A stretch of 64,000 nt of DNA from Melieria omissa. Taxonomy: Eukaryota; Arthropoda; Insecta; Diptera; Ulidiidae. Below are positions 12,353 through 27,300 of this stretch, piece by piece (positions within the stretch are counted from its first letter, which is position 1; every line of letters starts with the position of its first letter). Both the position numbers and the translations under genes were made by a program. The DNA is taken from assembly GCA_963971225.1 (NCBI GenBank), contig OZ020267.1, positions 118,041,891-118,105,890 of the forward strand. The letters run 5' to 3'. The notes beneath the pieces were generated by a model, which saw only the letters and a list, made by a program, of their open reading frames with translations, was not told where the DNA came from and made no database searches.

Positions 12353-15300
12353 AGAGCTGTGCGAGTTTTTGACGTACTGACGCTGTTGTATATGCGATGA
12401 TTGTTGCTGCTGCTGCTGTCGCGAACTCATCTCCAGTGAAATAGGCAGATTCCAAGCTTCCTCAATTGAACAAAGTTGCCTTCTTTTTGAAGTTATACTT
12501 GGCATAGGAGCTTGAGCTAGCTGTGTTTCTAAAAATTTTATACGTTGTATAAGACCTTTGCTCAACCCTTGGCAATCTCTTGTTAAGCTGCTCGTCGCCC
12601 GTAATATCGCATCCGAACTACCCTTACTATCATTTGCTGAACTGGACGATTGCGTATTCTGAAAGTTAAACACGTGAGTTTTTTTGAGAACAAACAGCAA
12701 ACTATTGCACTTACACTACGTATGCTTCTCGTTGCATTTAAGTAGCACGCATAGGCATCTCTAGGTTGTCCGCAACTTTCATATAAAATCCCTAAGTTAG
12801 TCCATGCCGCTTTATGGTTTTTATCTAATTGAACTGCACATATATATGCTTGTAGCGCATCAGTTGGTTGGTTTTGCTGCTGATACAATACGCTGCATAA
12901 TAATAAACAAAAAGGGTCAGCATTAACTACCAAAACATAGCTTGTTGAGTTAAACCATAAAAAGTGAAATTTATTTAAGAAAATCCTGATCAGTTAAGCT
13001 AAATTAAACACCAACATCGAAACTAGGCCTTGCTTCCCAAAACCATCCTTGTTGTGGTGGTGTGTATGAAGGGAACATACAGTTTTATGCCGATTTCGAA
13101 TCGCGGCGAGTGGTGGTCTGATTGGGATTTTTTCATAAGCAATTCTAACCTGTGCTTTGTAATTTTTGGCTTAGAAGGAAACGAACAAACAAGCTTGTTT
13201 TCATATTTAAGTATCGGCTACGACGATACTAGGTGCTGCACAATGACCGAGGGACTTTGAAACTACAACAAAGCTTAACATTTTTAAATATTTGTATTTC
13301 TTAATCTAGTACAAATGTAAAACAATCAAAATGCTTCAAAAGCTGATTTAGAATGAGAGACAGACATATGCGGAACCCAAAAAGAAGTTCTACATTATTT
13401 AAAATCGCCACTAACCCTTTCCGACGTGAAAATAAACCGGGCTGTATGAATTGTATGGGCTGTAGCCCAACATATTGGACATTGTGACTGAAAGGGTTAA
13501 ATCAATAGAATCCTTGATACTGAGTTTCTACAGAGCAGAAATATTTAAATATTGCAAAAATGTATATAAATGTGAATATGTGAATTTATAAACTCATAGA
13601 AAGGATCTCATATATAGTTAGGTAAGCTAGTTTGTACTTTTTTTTTAGCAATTATTTTACTTTCAGATGTTTACCATTCCCGCCGAAACAAAAATTGTTT
13701 TATATTTTGCTCCTGGCTATGGGGAAATCGAGCTACCCCGGTTCTTCATATTTTGCAACAACTGCCAAAAGAATATTTTTGTTAATATGTTGATCCAGCA
13801 GAAGCAACGCAATTATCATCAAAAACAGTTTTCAGGTGAAGAAGATAGTGATAGGAATAAAAACAGTAGTTTTGAAGTAGGTAGAGATGTGTGCTGTGAA
13901 TTGATTTGTGGAAAAAGATTTTCGAAAATTTTGAATTTTGACATTTTCATACGTAGTGTGCGATATATCGATATATTTGCTTACCCTATAGAACACCACG
14001 TATCTGCGTTCCCTTCGCTCTTCTCCACTGAATTTCTGTATGCTATGAATGCATCATGAACTTTATTGATTCCGGCGAAACATCGGCCTAGTAAATAAAG
14101 TGATTGTCCAGATTTCGGATTCGCCTCAATTGACTTTTGTAAGCAATGTATTGCGTAATTTTCTCGTTGCTTTTTATCTCCTAACGATTCAACACAGTGA
14201 TACATCCATCCTGCAGACAAACATTCCATCTAACAAATAAATTTTAATTGAAATCAATCTAAGCTTACCCAACTGCCTGTATATATCTGCCTTCAGATCC
14301 AGGGTCAGCTCTTTATCATTGAGGAGATGCTCGTACCCCTCCTTAGCTGCTTTATGCTTGTTTTGAACTTCATATAAATGTGCAATGTGAAATTGAACTA
14401 GCAACGATAAATATATAACAATATAATTACATCAGTATGACTAAAAGCGTTAACTATAGATTAAATGTAATTTACGTACTCTGAAGTTTTGTAAACGTGC
14501 ATGGAGCCAAATCAATCTGTGCGAGTTGTAAATGTTTTAGTGACAACTTGTATTCTCCAATCACTTTTAACATCAGCCCAAGACGTAAATGGGCTTCATT
14601 TGATCGCGAAAAATTCGGGTCCTGGTACAACAAGTTACGAAATGCCCTTATAGACCTGAAACGAATAAAAAAAGTAAAATGTATAATTAGTACAAATAAT
14701 GTTTATTTGACTAAAAGAAACATAGAAGGAATGCATACAAAATATAACATTTTGTATCTGCAGAATGCAGTGTTGCTCTCAAATTTCTGGATTTTATATT
14801 TCGCTCATCAGTTGAACGATTATAATTAAAAACGCCAGTAGAGAACAGAAATTTGTATTTTTTTATGATGACGGATACGTTACAAAACCTAGTAATACTA
14901 TACAAATCAGACGACATTCGTGTACATTTCTCACAGATACTGCTGTACCGTTAAACCAGCCGGAATTTGTCAATTTTACTAAACAAATATAACTAATGTC
15001 CCTTTTGTCCTTGCAATATTGAACTAACAGCCGTTTATAGGATACATCCAGCAGGCAACAGTCAAAAGTGACATTTGAATTTATGGTCATCGAAATAAGC
15101 TCGTATGTTGCGACACGATGACTTCGGGTTTGTTCTAAGTTCTGATATCAAATGGGATTCATAAAAAATTCTGATATCAAATGGGATTCATAAAAAAAGG
15201 ATAACATAAACTTCATTTCAATATTGCAGGCAGATGCTTTTGACTCAATTTAAATTTAAATATTAATGCAAAATCACAAAAATATCAAATGATTTATATT

Positions 15301-18300
15301 TCGTGGTAAAGGGAGTTCCACAGGCTACAATATGGTGACAAACTTATTGCACCTAGTAATAGATTTTTTCGAGAAAAAAATCCGTTAAAAAAAAATTTTT
15401 ATAAAAAAACTGTTTTTGCTTAAAACATTTTATTAGTACATCTTACGTATCTAATGTTACACATCAAAAGAAAAATATTAAAAAGACCTTTCGTTTGATA
15501 CCCATATCGTGTGAATCAGTTGGAGATTGAGTTTTTTTTGATAAAAAGTTTGAACTTGGACCCCGAGCCACGCCTTTTATGGGCGTTTGCCAGGCAAAAT
15601 TTTTAGTTTATTTGAATCAGGAGCCAACCCTCTATATAAAAGCATACTCATTTATTTTTTCACGAGGGTTCGCTACACTGCATTTATGCCGCGATGACTT
15701 CTGCACCTGAAGCGGTGCCGTTAAAGCGACTGTTCTGTGATACTTATTTAAAATTTAATACACAAATTGTATTTCTGTTTATATATCGAATCGTACACTA
15801 CACACAAATAGAAAATCATTTGAAACCATATTTTGCACTAGAAACTTTTGTATTTGGGGGGAGGGTTTGAACCCCTGTATGCGCTACTGGTGATGACACT
15901 GTACTCCACTCAGACACCAGTACATTTAACACCACAGAGCAACGAGCAGAGCAATAGCGGATATTATTTGTTCTAATACAGATAACCACGGCCCGCGATC
16001 TTTTCAAATGCAGTGTAATGGAAACATGAAGTAATATGCTTACATAGCGAATGACTTGCATTGGCGGCTATTGCAGATTGTTACCCCAAAATTCACAGTA
16101 AAGCCAATAAGAACTTTCAGAAACCCATCTTCGATAAGTTATAATTAAAATTCTACTTCCAAGAACGAAATTGTGTAATGTCATACAGCACAACCTATGC
16201 AAATCGTACGGCACGCATGCCCTCATAGCAACTTTATGAGTGCCTACGTGACCATCCGTTCTGCGTGCACAGGCTTCGACAAGCATTATTTAAGTAGTGG
16301 TTCAACCCTAAGTTTTCACAACATATTTTCAAAACAAAAGACTAGTAGAATGCCGCCAGCACACCAACACACCCTGATCCATTCTGACCGAGTCTTTGTC
16401 AATCACTTGTACAATGTATGGTAGATGTGAAAAACACGACGTCGGAATAAAAAAACAAGTCGCGAATATTTCAATATAGATAGCTTCATTCCAGTCCAGG
16501 TGTTCGGCTGCAACAATACCACACAAATTAAGAAACCGACATTAGTTCCTTAAGAAGTTAGTCGTATGCAGAAAGCAAACGGTTACTGGTGCATTACGAA
16601 CGTTGCATTGCACTCTACTGCTTTCACGACGTGTTAATAAACGTTTTAGAGAAAAGGAAATAGATACATACACAGACGAGGGCTAGACAGTGGCAACATC
16701 ATGAGCATGAGCGACGAGACGGTGGCTCCCCTCTTAAAAAGTTAGTGTACACATCCCAACATCAGAAAAATCAGTATAAATGTTGGCTTTTGATGTCGGT
16801 CCACACTTTCTTGTTTATCTCAAACTGCGGCTCCAGTATATTAGAACATGCGTAACACGAGGACCTCGATGTGTTCCCGACGGCAGAGCTAGTAATTTTT
16901 TTTTTACATATTAAAACATGCAATTATTTTGCAACAATCATTCGTACAGTAACACTTATTTGCACTTAAAATCAACTTTCCTATGAAATCAATTTAATGA
17001 GTCACTCGCGGTTATTAATGAATATATATTTTCATTGACACTACATTAATACAATAACATTTAATTAAAAATAAAATCACTTAATGGCAGTGAAAAATAA
17101 ATATGGCGGAAATACCCGCTCACGCACAATACGTCGTCCTCGTTAGCAAGAGTTTAGTGAACTAAAAGAAAACAATGCAACGTTTTGATGTAAGCGCATT
17201 ATCCCACAGCATTGCCAGGTCGGATTTTTTACTTAGCATGTAATGTGATAATTTTGTGACGACTTTCGAATTGACATTTTTAACTTGTAAGATAAAAATA
17301 TCGCACAAATTGCCTCCTTAAAATCAAATTTTTAGGAGGCAAAATCTTTTGATCCTGCAGGAACAATGCAATCAACAAACAAAACAAACACACAAAATTT
17401 GTCCAGTTAACACCATTGCGGTCATTTGACCGTTTTGCATTTTTAAATGGATATATTTTCTGTATTTGTTCAATCAACTTCTCCTTTCGTGGCTTTTATT
17501 TTGCTATAGATTTCTACAATTGGGTAGAAGTATTAAGCGAAAAATATATATTTTTTATAAACAATTTTTAAAAACGATTATTTTCTTGAAATTATTATTT
17601 TATTATTTACAATGAAAAATAAAGAAATAAAGAACGGTTCACAGTAAATCGGTACACATAAAACGCTCTATATCTCAAGAACAAAAAAAGCCACACTTAA
17701 AGTTTTTGAGTATAATTAAAGGTAATTTATTTATCTTTAAAATAAGGTCGATGAAGGAATTATTCTATTGCACTATGTATAAAATTTCGGGTCTGCTTTT
17801 TGACCGACGCCATCAGACTTTGAACAGATGCTCTATTGACATTTGCAGCGTAATGGTTCCAATTAAGAAGCATTGAGTCAGCATTTTTTATTACACCCCC
17901 ATTTTTTTTTAATTTGTATTTAACAATAGTCCAGCATTTTTCGATTGGCCGGAGCATGAAGCAATTGGGTGGATTGAACTCTTTTGGCAATATTTCTACA
18001 TTATTTACATTGTACCAGTTCAAAGCTGCGTTTGAGTAGTGAACTGTTGCCAAGTCTGGCCAAAATTTTACAGACGACCGCTGATAACGTATAAAAGGCA
18101 ATAATCTTTTCTGAAGGCATTCTTTGATATACATTTGGGACGTCATTGTACCAAACATCACGAACGCCCTACTCTTCAGGCCACAATTGCAAATTGCTTG
18201 CCATATCATGCATTTCTTTGCATATTTGTCGACTTTCTTACATTTATATTTAGTGCTAACACCTCCACGGTATAAGGAAACATCAAATTTTTGTCCTTCA

Positions 18301-21300
18301 ATTTGATTAAAATCTAGCTTCACGTATGCCTCATCGTCCGTAACAATACAGCCTTAAAATTTCGTCAACACTTTATCATACAGCAAACGAGCACGTGTTT
18401 TTGCATCACAGTTCTGTTAATTGGAACGATTGGGATATTTTATAGCACGATATGATTTTAACCCCGCTCTTAGTCGTATACGTTAAGCTGTGCCTTTAGA
18501 GGTTCCCAATTTTCTGGCAACATCATTACCACACAACCCGGAATATTTTTTAAGAGCACGTATCACACGATTGCCCAAATAAAAGTTTCTTGTGCCGATT
18601 TTTTTATACATTCTTTGAGCTCCATTAATGCTTAATGTACTCTGGTATTTTTTATAACACTACAAACTGTCGTTTTTGGTAACTTCAACAATTTAGCTAT
18701 CTTTTTTCCCGACCAAGTAGGATTGGTTAGTTTTCAGTTGGTTAGTGCGCGGTCCAAGCGAATGCAGAGCGACGCAAGTTCGAACACTGCATGTAGTAAC
18801 ACCTAAAAAAAAAAAAAAAAAACGGGAAACTCGTTTTCTCTTTCGGTGGCTGTCCTCTCAGCTGGAAATGGCAAACCTCTGAGAGTAAAAATTGCCTATG
18901 AAAAAGCTCCCAACCTGCCGTTCGGAACCGGCATAAAACTGTAGGTCCCTTCCACCCGCGTACAAATTCACACGCACAACACGGGTGGTTGCGGGAAGCT
19001 AGGCCTTAGTCTCGCGTAAGCGGGCTGTCGTGCCAGTCAATTATTATTATTAAGTAGGATTTTCAACGAATTTGTTCACTTTTAGTTTTCTTTGTGTGTA
19101 CTCCATCGTTAATAACTTCGCGTAATGACAACAAAATCCAATGAAAATTCAATCATATAACGACACATTCATTGTCAACAGAATCCCATTAAAATTTTTT
19201 AGTACAAGAGTGTTACAACTCAGCAGTAAACGGTAATGTGTGTACCGATTTACTGTGAACCGTTCTTTAGGTAAGTTTTGTTTGTTATCAATATATAATT
19301 TTAATTTTTTCTAACTTGACTCTTGGTCCGAAGCTATTTCGTATTCACCTTCGCCATCACTTCCGGGTAACGAATGCTTAATGGAGTCGTGCAAAGTAAC
19401 TGGTATATTAAAAAATGATTTTTAAAGATCCAGATTTCTAGCTTTATCTTATTTTAAAGCTTAAATTTCGCCAAATAGCCATTAAAACCTTTTTTTTTTT
19501 GCTTTTATGGTATTGTGGGCCTTCAATTGTATTTGTGTGTTAGTTATATTTTTCCATTACTTGGAGGGTGGTAGTAAACTGCAGTTTTTCTGTAATCAAA
19601 TACCTTTGGAGTGGCCGGTTTTCAGCAAAATAACCCTCATGACTCCCATGACTAAGGCATCGAGACCAATAATGTGTTTACAGTATTTTTCTATTCGAAA
19701 CCTTGATGCGTAGTCGGTCGCTCCTAAGCATAACTTTTATAATCGTAACTTCGGCTTCGCGACCAAAAATATTTCTGCATTAAAATACCTTTTAAGTGGG
19801 CGGCCTTCGGCCAGGCTTAAAAAAAATAACCTTCATGGGGTAACTAGAGTATCGGGATCAGCAAAGTGCTAACAGTATTTTTGTATTCAAATCCTATGAT
19901 TGCAAAACATCGCGCCTAAACAAAAGCTTTCACAAGCGCCATTTCAATATTGCAAACAGATGATTTAAACTAGGTTTAAATATTGTAACGATGAGGCACC
20001 CTGTCGCTGTGCTATGCATGAATGCTTTTACGGGCATACTTTTAGGCACGCACTTTAGAGTACAACAGGCTTGCTATAATTTCGATATGGCAAGAATGGC
20101 TCCCGATGGTAATAGGATGTGCGAGAACGATCGAGAGATAATCCAATTGGAATGCACAAGAACAATCGGCGCGACAAGCAGACAAGTATAAAAGGCAGCC
20201 GGGGAGCAGCGCAGAGGACAGTTTTATTTGAGCAAGTAAACGGAAAACATGCAATAGTCCAATAAGCAGTAGAAAGTATAAAGATAAGCAAAGTGTAAAT
20301 TTGTAAATAAAGTGGTTTTGTAATGCGTTTTGCGTTTACTAATTGAAGTGGTTTTATTTATCAAGCACAATCTAGAGAAGCCTAAAGAGCTAATTTTCGT
20401 AACAATATAAAAGCAAAAACACAAAATGTGTCATATGTCTTAATATCATTAAGGGAATTTCAGAGGCTACAATATGGTATTAAACCTTAATAATCGATTT
20501 TTTTGAGGAAAAAAGTCGGTTTTTGAAAAATTTGTGAAAACAAATTGTTTTCGCTCTAAACTTTTTATAAGTTTAGATTACGTATCTGATGTTGGACATC
20601 AATAGAAAGGTATGAAAAAGGCCGTTCATTTGGTACCTATATCGTATAAATCGTGTATTTTGATAGCAACTTTGAACTTTGATCCCGAGCCACGGGTTTT
20701 GTGGGCGTTTTCCAGGCAAAACTTTTAGTTCATTAGATTTAAGAGCCAAACCTCTATGTAAGAGCATATTTTTTTCACGAGGGTTCGCTATACTGCTTTA
20801 ATGCTAAACTAGTGCTTCATACGTGACGTAAGGATGGCCAAAATCTGCAATCACTGATTACTGATTTAGATTACAGAGTAATCAGTAGGTATCGGATTTA
20901 TATGCACACAAACTATGGACGAAATATACAAAATATATGCAGAACATATGCACTCCGTCCAGGTCGAACCGCTGAAGAAACATGAAATTTGCAGTGTAGG
21001 TATGTACATCTTGAAAAATGAACCTTCGTTAAAAAGGGAGTTTTTTGAAATTCGGGGTCTAAAAGGGCAAAACATGGGTTAAGGTGTTGTATGAAGAAAC
21101 GCATTTTAATGAGCCTTTTGATAATAAGTTTGGTGAAAACACTTCAAATAGAAAATAATTCAACACATATTTTTCAATTTTTCGAAAATCAAATCGTTTT
21201 CACTCACATATTCTAACAGATTCTACGTTGAAACCACATAGGAGATAAGCGGACATATTAACCGATATCGTATCGATTCAAAAATAAAATCTAACGCATA

Positions 21301-24300
21301 TTTTGCGCAAAAGCATAATGATTTTATTAAAATAAAACCACTTATTTCATTTCATTTACTAGATAAGCAACAATCGAATAAAAATATGCTTTCCACTTTT
21401 TTGTTTATTATGTGCAGTAAATTTTTTTTTGTTTTCTCAATTTGATAACAAGTGTATTTGTCAAATAATTTTCAATGTGAAATTGCATGACTTTCGCTCG
21501 TGGAAACTGGGCGTGCTGCACAAAATTAATTAAATAAAAAGAATCGATTTTACTGTGTAACGCAATGAAAAGAGGACAAACGAAATATTATTGGCATTTA
21601 AAGTTCGTAATGAAATTGTTGTTTTACTAGAAATGGGAAATGTATGCAAGATCATCAGCCATACAATTAAGTAAGAAATCGGATGATTGCTGCGAAACGG
21701 TAAAACGCATCGCGAGATTTCGATAAATCTGGGGGTCTCTGTTGGCGTAGTGTCCAAAATGGAAAAGGGTATGTTGTTTGTTTAGCTGGCGTTACAACCG
21801 CTTATCGGTCTTAGCCGAATCCAAAAGAGCGCGCCAGCCGGTTCTGTCCTGTGCTTGCTGGCGCCAGAGACTCTAAGCACCAACAGGTTCTGCGACACTT
21901 GGTCTTTCCAACGTAGATGAGGACGTCCTCTTTCGCGGCGTCCACCTGAGGGTACCGTCTCGTAGACTCGCCTTGCCGGAGCATCTTCAGGTATACGAGC
22001 TAAATGGCCAAGCCAGCGCTGTATTTTTTTGACTATGTCCCAGTATAGCTCGTACAGCTCGTTGTTCCATCGTATACGGTACTCATCACCCACGCGGAGC
22101 GGACTGAAGACTTTGCGGAGTATCTTCCTCTCGAACGCTTTCAAGGTACGTTCATCGGTGGTCGACAACGTCCACGGCTCTGCACCATATAAGAGGACGG
22201 GGATGATAAGTGCTTTGTAGAGCGTAGAACCTGTTGGCAAGAGTTATTCTCCGCGTGTTCTCTAGGCCGACGTCATTGTTGGTGTTGATGCTGGTACCAA
22301 GATAGACAAAGTCCTTTACCACTTCAAAATTACGGCTGCCAACAAAAACGTGTTGTCCAAGACGCGAAGACTCTTTATGTGTTGACAAGAGGTACTTTGT
22401 CTTGCCCTCGTTCACTGCAAGACCAACTTTGCTCGCTTCTTTCTCTAGACTGGAGTACGCCGAACATACGACACGGCTGTTGAGGCCAACGATGTCGATA
22501 TCGCCGGCATATGCCAATAGCATGACACTTTTGTGGAAAATAGTGCCAGCGCGGTTCAGCTACGCGGCGCGTATGATTTTCTCCAGCAGGAGGTTGAAAT
22601 CTGGTCGATGGTGGATTTACCAGGTCGGAAGCCACTGATAAGGTCCAATCAGTTTGTTGACGATGAACACGTTGGATAGGACTTTATATGCGATGCTGAT
22701 CAGGCTGATCCCGCGCAGATTGCAGGATCTCCTTATGGATTGGGCAGAGCACACTTAGGTTCCAGTCGCTTGGCATGCTTTCTTTCGACCATATCTTGGA
22801 AAAAATCTAGTGCATGCGGCTTGTCAGTTCCTCGCCTCCGGCTTTTAATAGCTCAGCCGCCTTGTTGTTTTTGAGCTGTTATTGCTATTCGTACCTCATT
22901 ACGATCGGGTGGTGGTATGACGATCCTGTCGTCAGCGACTGGGGATCGGTTTCAGCTTAATCTACGCCACTAGATCCACCGTTAAGCAGCTGCGAGAAGT
23001 GATCCCTCCATAACCCAAGCATGCTCTGGAATCTGTCACCAGATTACCGTTTTCGTCCTTGCAGGAACTAACCCCAGGCTTGAAACCATTTGTCTGGCGC
23101 TTGACCTGTTGGAAGAATTTTTAGGTCATATTCCTGTCTCCCAGCATCTCAAGCTCCTCGCACTCGCGTCTTTCCACATCCCGTTGCTTGCACCTCAAAA
23201 GACGTCTCTCTTCCCTCCTTGCCTCGCGGTATCGCTCCGTTGTGGCTCTCGTTGCGACCATCCGCAGGGTGGCTCTGTATGCTGCGTCTTTTGCTGCGGT
23301 GACGTTTCGGCACTCGTCGAGTTGCGCGTCTCGCTGAAGTAGCCAATCATCGCTTCGGCTGTTGAACGCATGCAGCAGGCGATAGCATTCCACTGCGCGT
23401 TCACGTCGCTATCGAGCAAAGGAGTGCTTTTAGTAAGCTGGAGTGACAGTTGAGTTGCGAAGTTCCTGGCTATCCGTTGTGACTGGAAAAGGATATTTCC
23501 GATTTAAATGAAAAAAACAAGGCAGGTCGCAAAAAAACCTTAGCGAAGTCCAGGAGCGGGATATTGTCAGAGCCCTGAGAAGTGGCAATTAAAAAAATGC
23601 CGTGGAAAAAGTAAAAACAATAGAATAGTAACGCTCAATTGGCCTCCCAAGGGTGCACTTTAGGACTTGTGGCCCAAACTGCAGCACATGTGGATCGGTA
23701 TTAAACTGGAAACGTGCACGAACCTCTTGTCATGCTTGCCAAGACGAATAAAGCCTGTTATAGATGTAAAGGGTGGGTTTACATAGTATTAGTTTGAATA
23801 TTAAAACTTATTTATGTAAACTCACAAAATTGTTCCTAATGAAGTATTTTTGCATTTGTTTTTGTTTCCATTCATTTTTATTTAAAGTGTTCTCTAAATT
23901 GTTTTCAAAAACATACTGTTGATAAAATTAATCATAAAAATGCCATAGCATTACCGAGAGTTTTATCATAAATGGCATATATGGTAGTACCACAGATAAC
24001 TCATCATGTAGATGTTCAGAGGCCAAGGAAAAAATGTGTCAAAAAGTTCGACAAATGTGGCCTCCGATAAGAGCTTTTTTTGCCTATAATATCACTCACA
24101 ATCACCGCTCCACACGCATTGTGGTCTATTTTTAGATACAGAAATATGCAATTTTTAGGTCAAACCGGGGTTGGATAGTGGTGGTAAAGTGTGTAAGCGG
24201 GGGTCTCCCAGACATCGGGTGCGCGGTTCGATCCTTACTGTAGCTGCCAAGATTTTTTAAATGGCTTCTTTTTAAATATTTTCCTTTTTTACGACCCGTG

Positions 24301-27300
24301 AAAAGAATATAAGTAATTCAAAAATTAATTAGGTTTTCGATTTCTTGATTAGTAAGTTGTGTGATTTTGGTTTTGGAAACAGATAATTGTTTGCAAGATT
24401 TAGAATCAATCAATCAAGCACAGCATGCGGTTACAAGCAACCTACAGCAAAGAGATTCAATTGATAATGACAAGCTCTCATGGGCGTACCCAGGTATGGG
24501 TAGAGGAGGGAATTTGGCCCCCATAAAATTCGTAATTCTATATTTTATATAAGTACATAATTCTATATTCGTTTCTATTCTATTTGAATTTTATACTCTG
24601 AATTTTGAAATGCATTTATGTCTTGCCCCGAATTTGTTGCTGGGTACGCCCAAGCTAGGGGCGTAAATTGTTTTTATAAAAACGGCACAATTTTAGGTGG
24701 CAATTCACATAAACACAGTAAAAATGTTCTCATAGCTCAAGGTACTCTAATTCTTTTTATTGTTTTCATAAAAATTGCACAATTTTAGGTGGCAATTCAC
24801 ATAAACACAGTAGGTACATAAAACATAAAATTGCCGAGTAAAAATGTTATCATAGCTCGAGGTTTTTTTAAGTTTTGTTTTTTTTATAATTTGTCCATTT
24901 CCCATTACGGTTTAAAATATTTTAGGCACAAATAAACTAATATTCTGAAGAGTCCTGAAGAGTTCTGAGCCGCCGTAGTTCAGCTGACTTGTGCGTTGGG
25001 CCGAGAGTGAAATGCGACGGTCGAACCCAGGTTCAAGACTCCGTAGCTGCTAACACCGAAAAAAAGAAAAAACAACAATTTTTCTTTCGGCGGCTGTACT
25101 TTCAGCAGGAAATGGCAAACCTCTGGGAGTAAAAATTGCCTATGAAAAAGCTTCCAACTCGCCGTTCGGAATCGGGATAAAACTGAAGGTCCCTTCCAAC
25201 CTTGTAAAAATTCACACGCACAACATGGATGGTTGCGAGTAGCTAGGCCTTAGTCTCGTAATCGGGCTGTCGTGCCAGTCAAGAAGAAGAAGAGTTTGTG
25301 CCGGTATGCAAGCCCAACCTATTTAATAGCTATTTTTAAGTCAATCTTTGAATAAAACTGTCGTTATTTTCCATAAACACCACGAGCAAGAACCCAAAGC
25401 TGCTGTGATTTATGTCAAGAATTCGAACTGAGCAATAAAAAACTTGAATATTTTTGTCTTTGAAAAATTTCATTGTTTTTTTAGAACTGTGAATTACAGC
25501 ATTTTCCTGCTGAAAAATAAGTTCAGGCCCATAAAATTCTTCTGATCATTCTACGCAAATTAAGTCGTACCATACGTAGCAATAACGGCCCAAACCATTA
25601 TATCACCATCTGATTATGTCCGGCTCATGTAGACTTCTTTTTCAACCAAGTTATCGATCTAAATGTATGAAAAGCCGTCAGTACTACCTAAAATTAACCG
25701 TTTTTGTTACTAAACAAAACTTTTTACAACCGTTCACGCATCTAAGTAGCTTCTCCGCGAATTCCATTATTTACTTACAATCAAAAACTTACAATTAAAG
25801 GGGTTTTTTTGAGGCGTTTAGTTTAAACATCGCGGTTTGAGTTTTGTAAAAGTTTTCGAATATGTCGGGGCCTTATAGACAGATCGATTTTGCAAACCAA
25901 TTCCGTCGACATTAGGTTTTCTTTAATTCCCAATGCCACTATCACATGTTTTTGCCTTCGGTCATATCTTACTTTTCTTTTCTTACTTTCCTCTTGGTAT
26001 TTTCACAGGTCTGAAGAAAATACAAATTTTACTTTTTTAATAGTAAGGGAAAGGGGTGGGTTGTGAACCATTACTGTTTTTTTCTTTTTTTTCTAATTGA
26101 CATATCGCCAATCTTTCAACTGTCAAGTTTGTCTTTTGATATGACTTTGCTTTTATGGTTACACGGAAGTGTAACCACGTATTGCTTGCGGCACCTACAG
26201 ACATCGTCGACTAATCGACTAATGCCGAATATAGGGGGCCCCAGGCAGAATACGAGAAGATTGCTAGCAACCGTCAGCCCATCTATTATCCAGTACGCGG
26301 CGCCAATTTGGGCATTAGCAACCGAGACACCTTCATATTTGAAAGACGTGGCTAGAGCACACCGGTTGGCATCACTAAGGGTCTGCAGTGCCTTCCGGAC
26401 GCTGTCAGATGACGCTGCCAACGTAATTGCGGGCAGAATGCCCGTCGACATAGCGGCACACGAGGCAGCGGAACTTCGGACCGCAGAAAACAAAGAGAGA
26501 CAGGAGACCACCAAAACAAACAAAGCGAGAGAGTGGCAAGAACGATGGGACTCTTCAACGAAAGGACGCTGGACGCACACGCTCATTCCAGACATCGAGA
26601 TCTGGATGAAAAGAAAGCACGGTGAAATCAACTTTCACCTAACACAGATACTCACAGGCCATGGATGTTTTAAGGCCTATCTTCACCGGTTCGGGTACGA
26701 GGCAGACCCTTACTGTGATTATTGCTGTAACGCAACCGAAGATGCGGAACATGTTGTTTTCGATTGCCACCGATACCAACAACAACGAAGCCACTTGGCG
26801 GACCAGCTCGGGACGATGCCAACACCACAGACTCTAATCCACAAGATGTTGGAAACGGAGACATATTGGACAGCAGTCGACCATTTCGCATCGGAAGTGA
26901 TGACGCTACAACGGCGATATGAATGGGAGCGACGCGCGGAGGCGCGACTAGCAGACTGAGGTCTATGTGAGACCAAACCTGCCCCGCGACGTAATGCCGG
27001 GAGGCGGTCCCGCGGGGATAAAGGTCGACGATGGGGGGGTTGGTTTTTAGCCGGTAAAAATCCGGCATGCTGGGCTGGAGCTCAGTATCTTCCGAAGATT
27101 TTCTACCTCCGAAAGAGAAAAAAAAAAAAAAAAAAAAAACCTACAGACATCGTGTTTGAAAATCGATTGCTAAAACTGTTTTGCTCTTTTTTAAGAGCTA
27201 TCCCAGTGACTGATTTCATTGCAAACAATGTAAGTGTAACACATATTTATTTAGGGGTTTGATTCTTTTTTACGATTCAATAACTGTTTATGTTGAAATA

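Noticed and set aside
13667..14059. 130-codon plus frame overlapping Utx exon 6
   Set aside because: It overlaps the antisense of a well-supported Utx exon and has no recognisable family.
16068..16526. Overlapping short frames on both strands in Utx intron 3
   Set aside because: No homology, no splice logic; likely chance open frames in a slightly GC-richer patch.
26116..27068. Minus-strand open frames opposite the R1 LINE
   Set aside because: They are shadows of the long plus-strand LINE frame.
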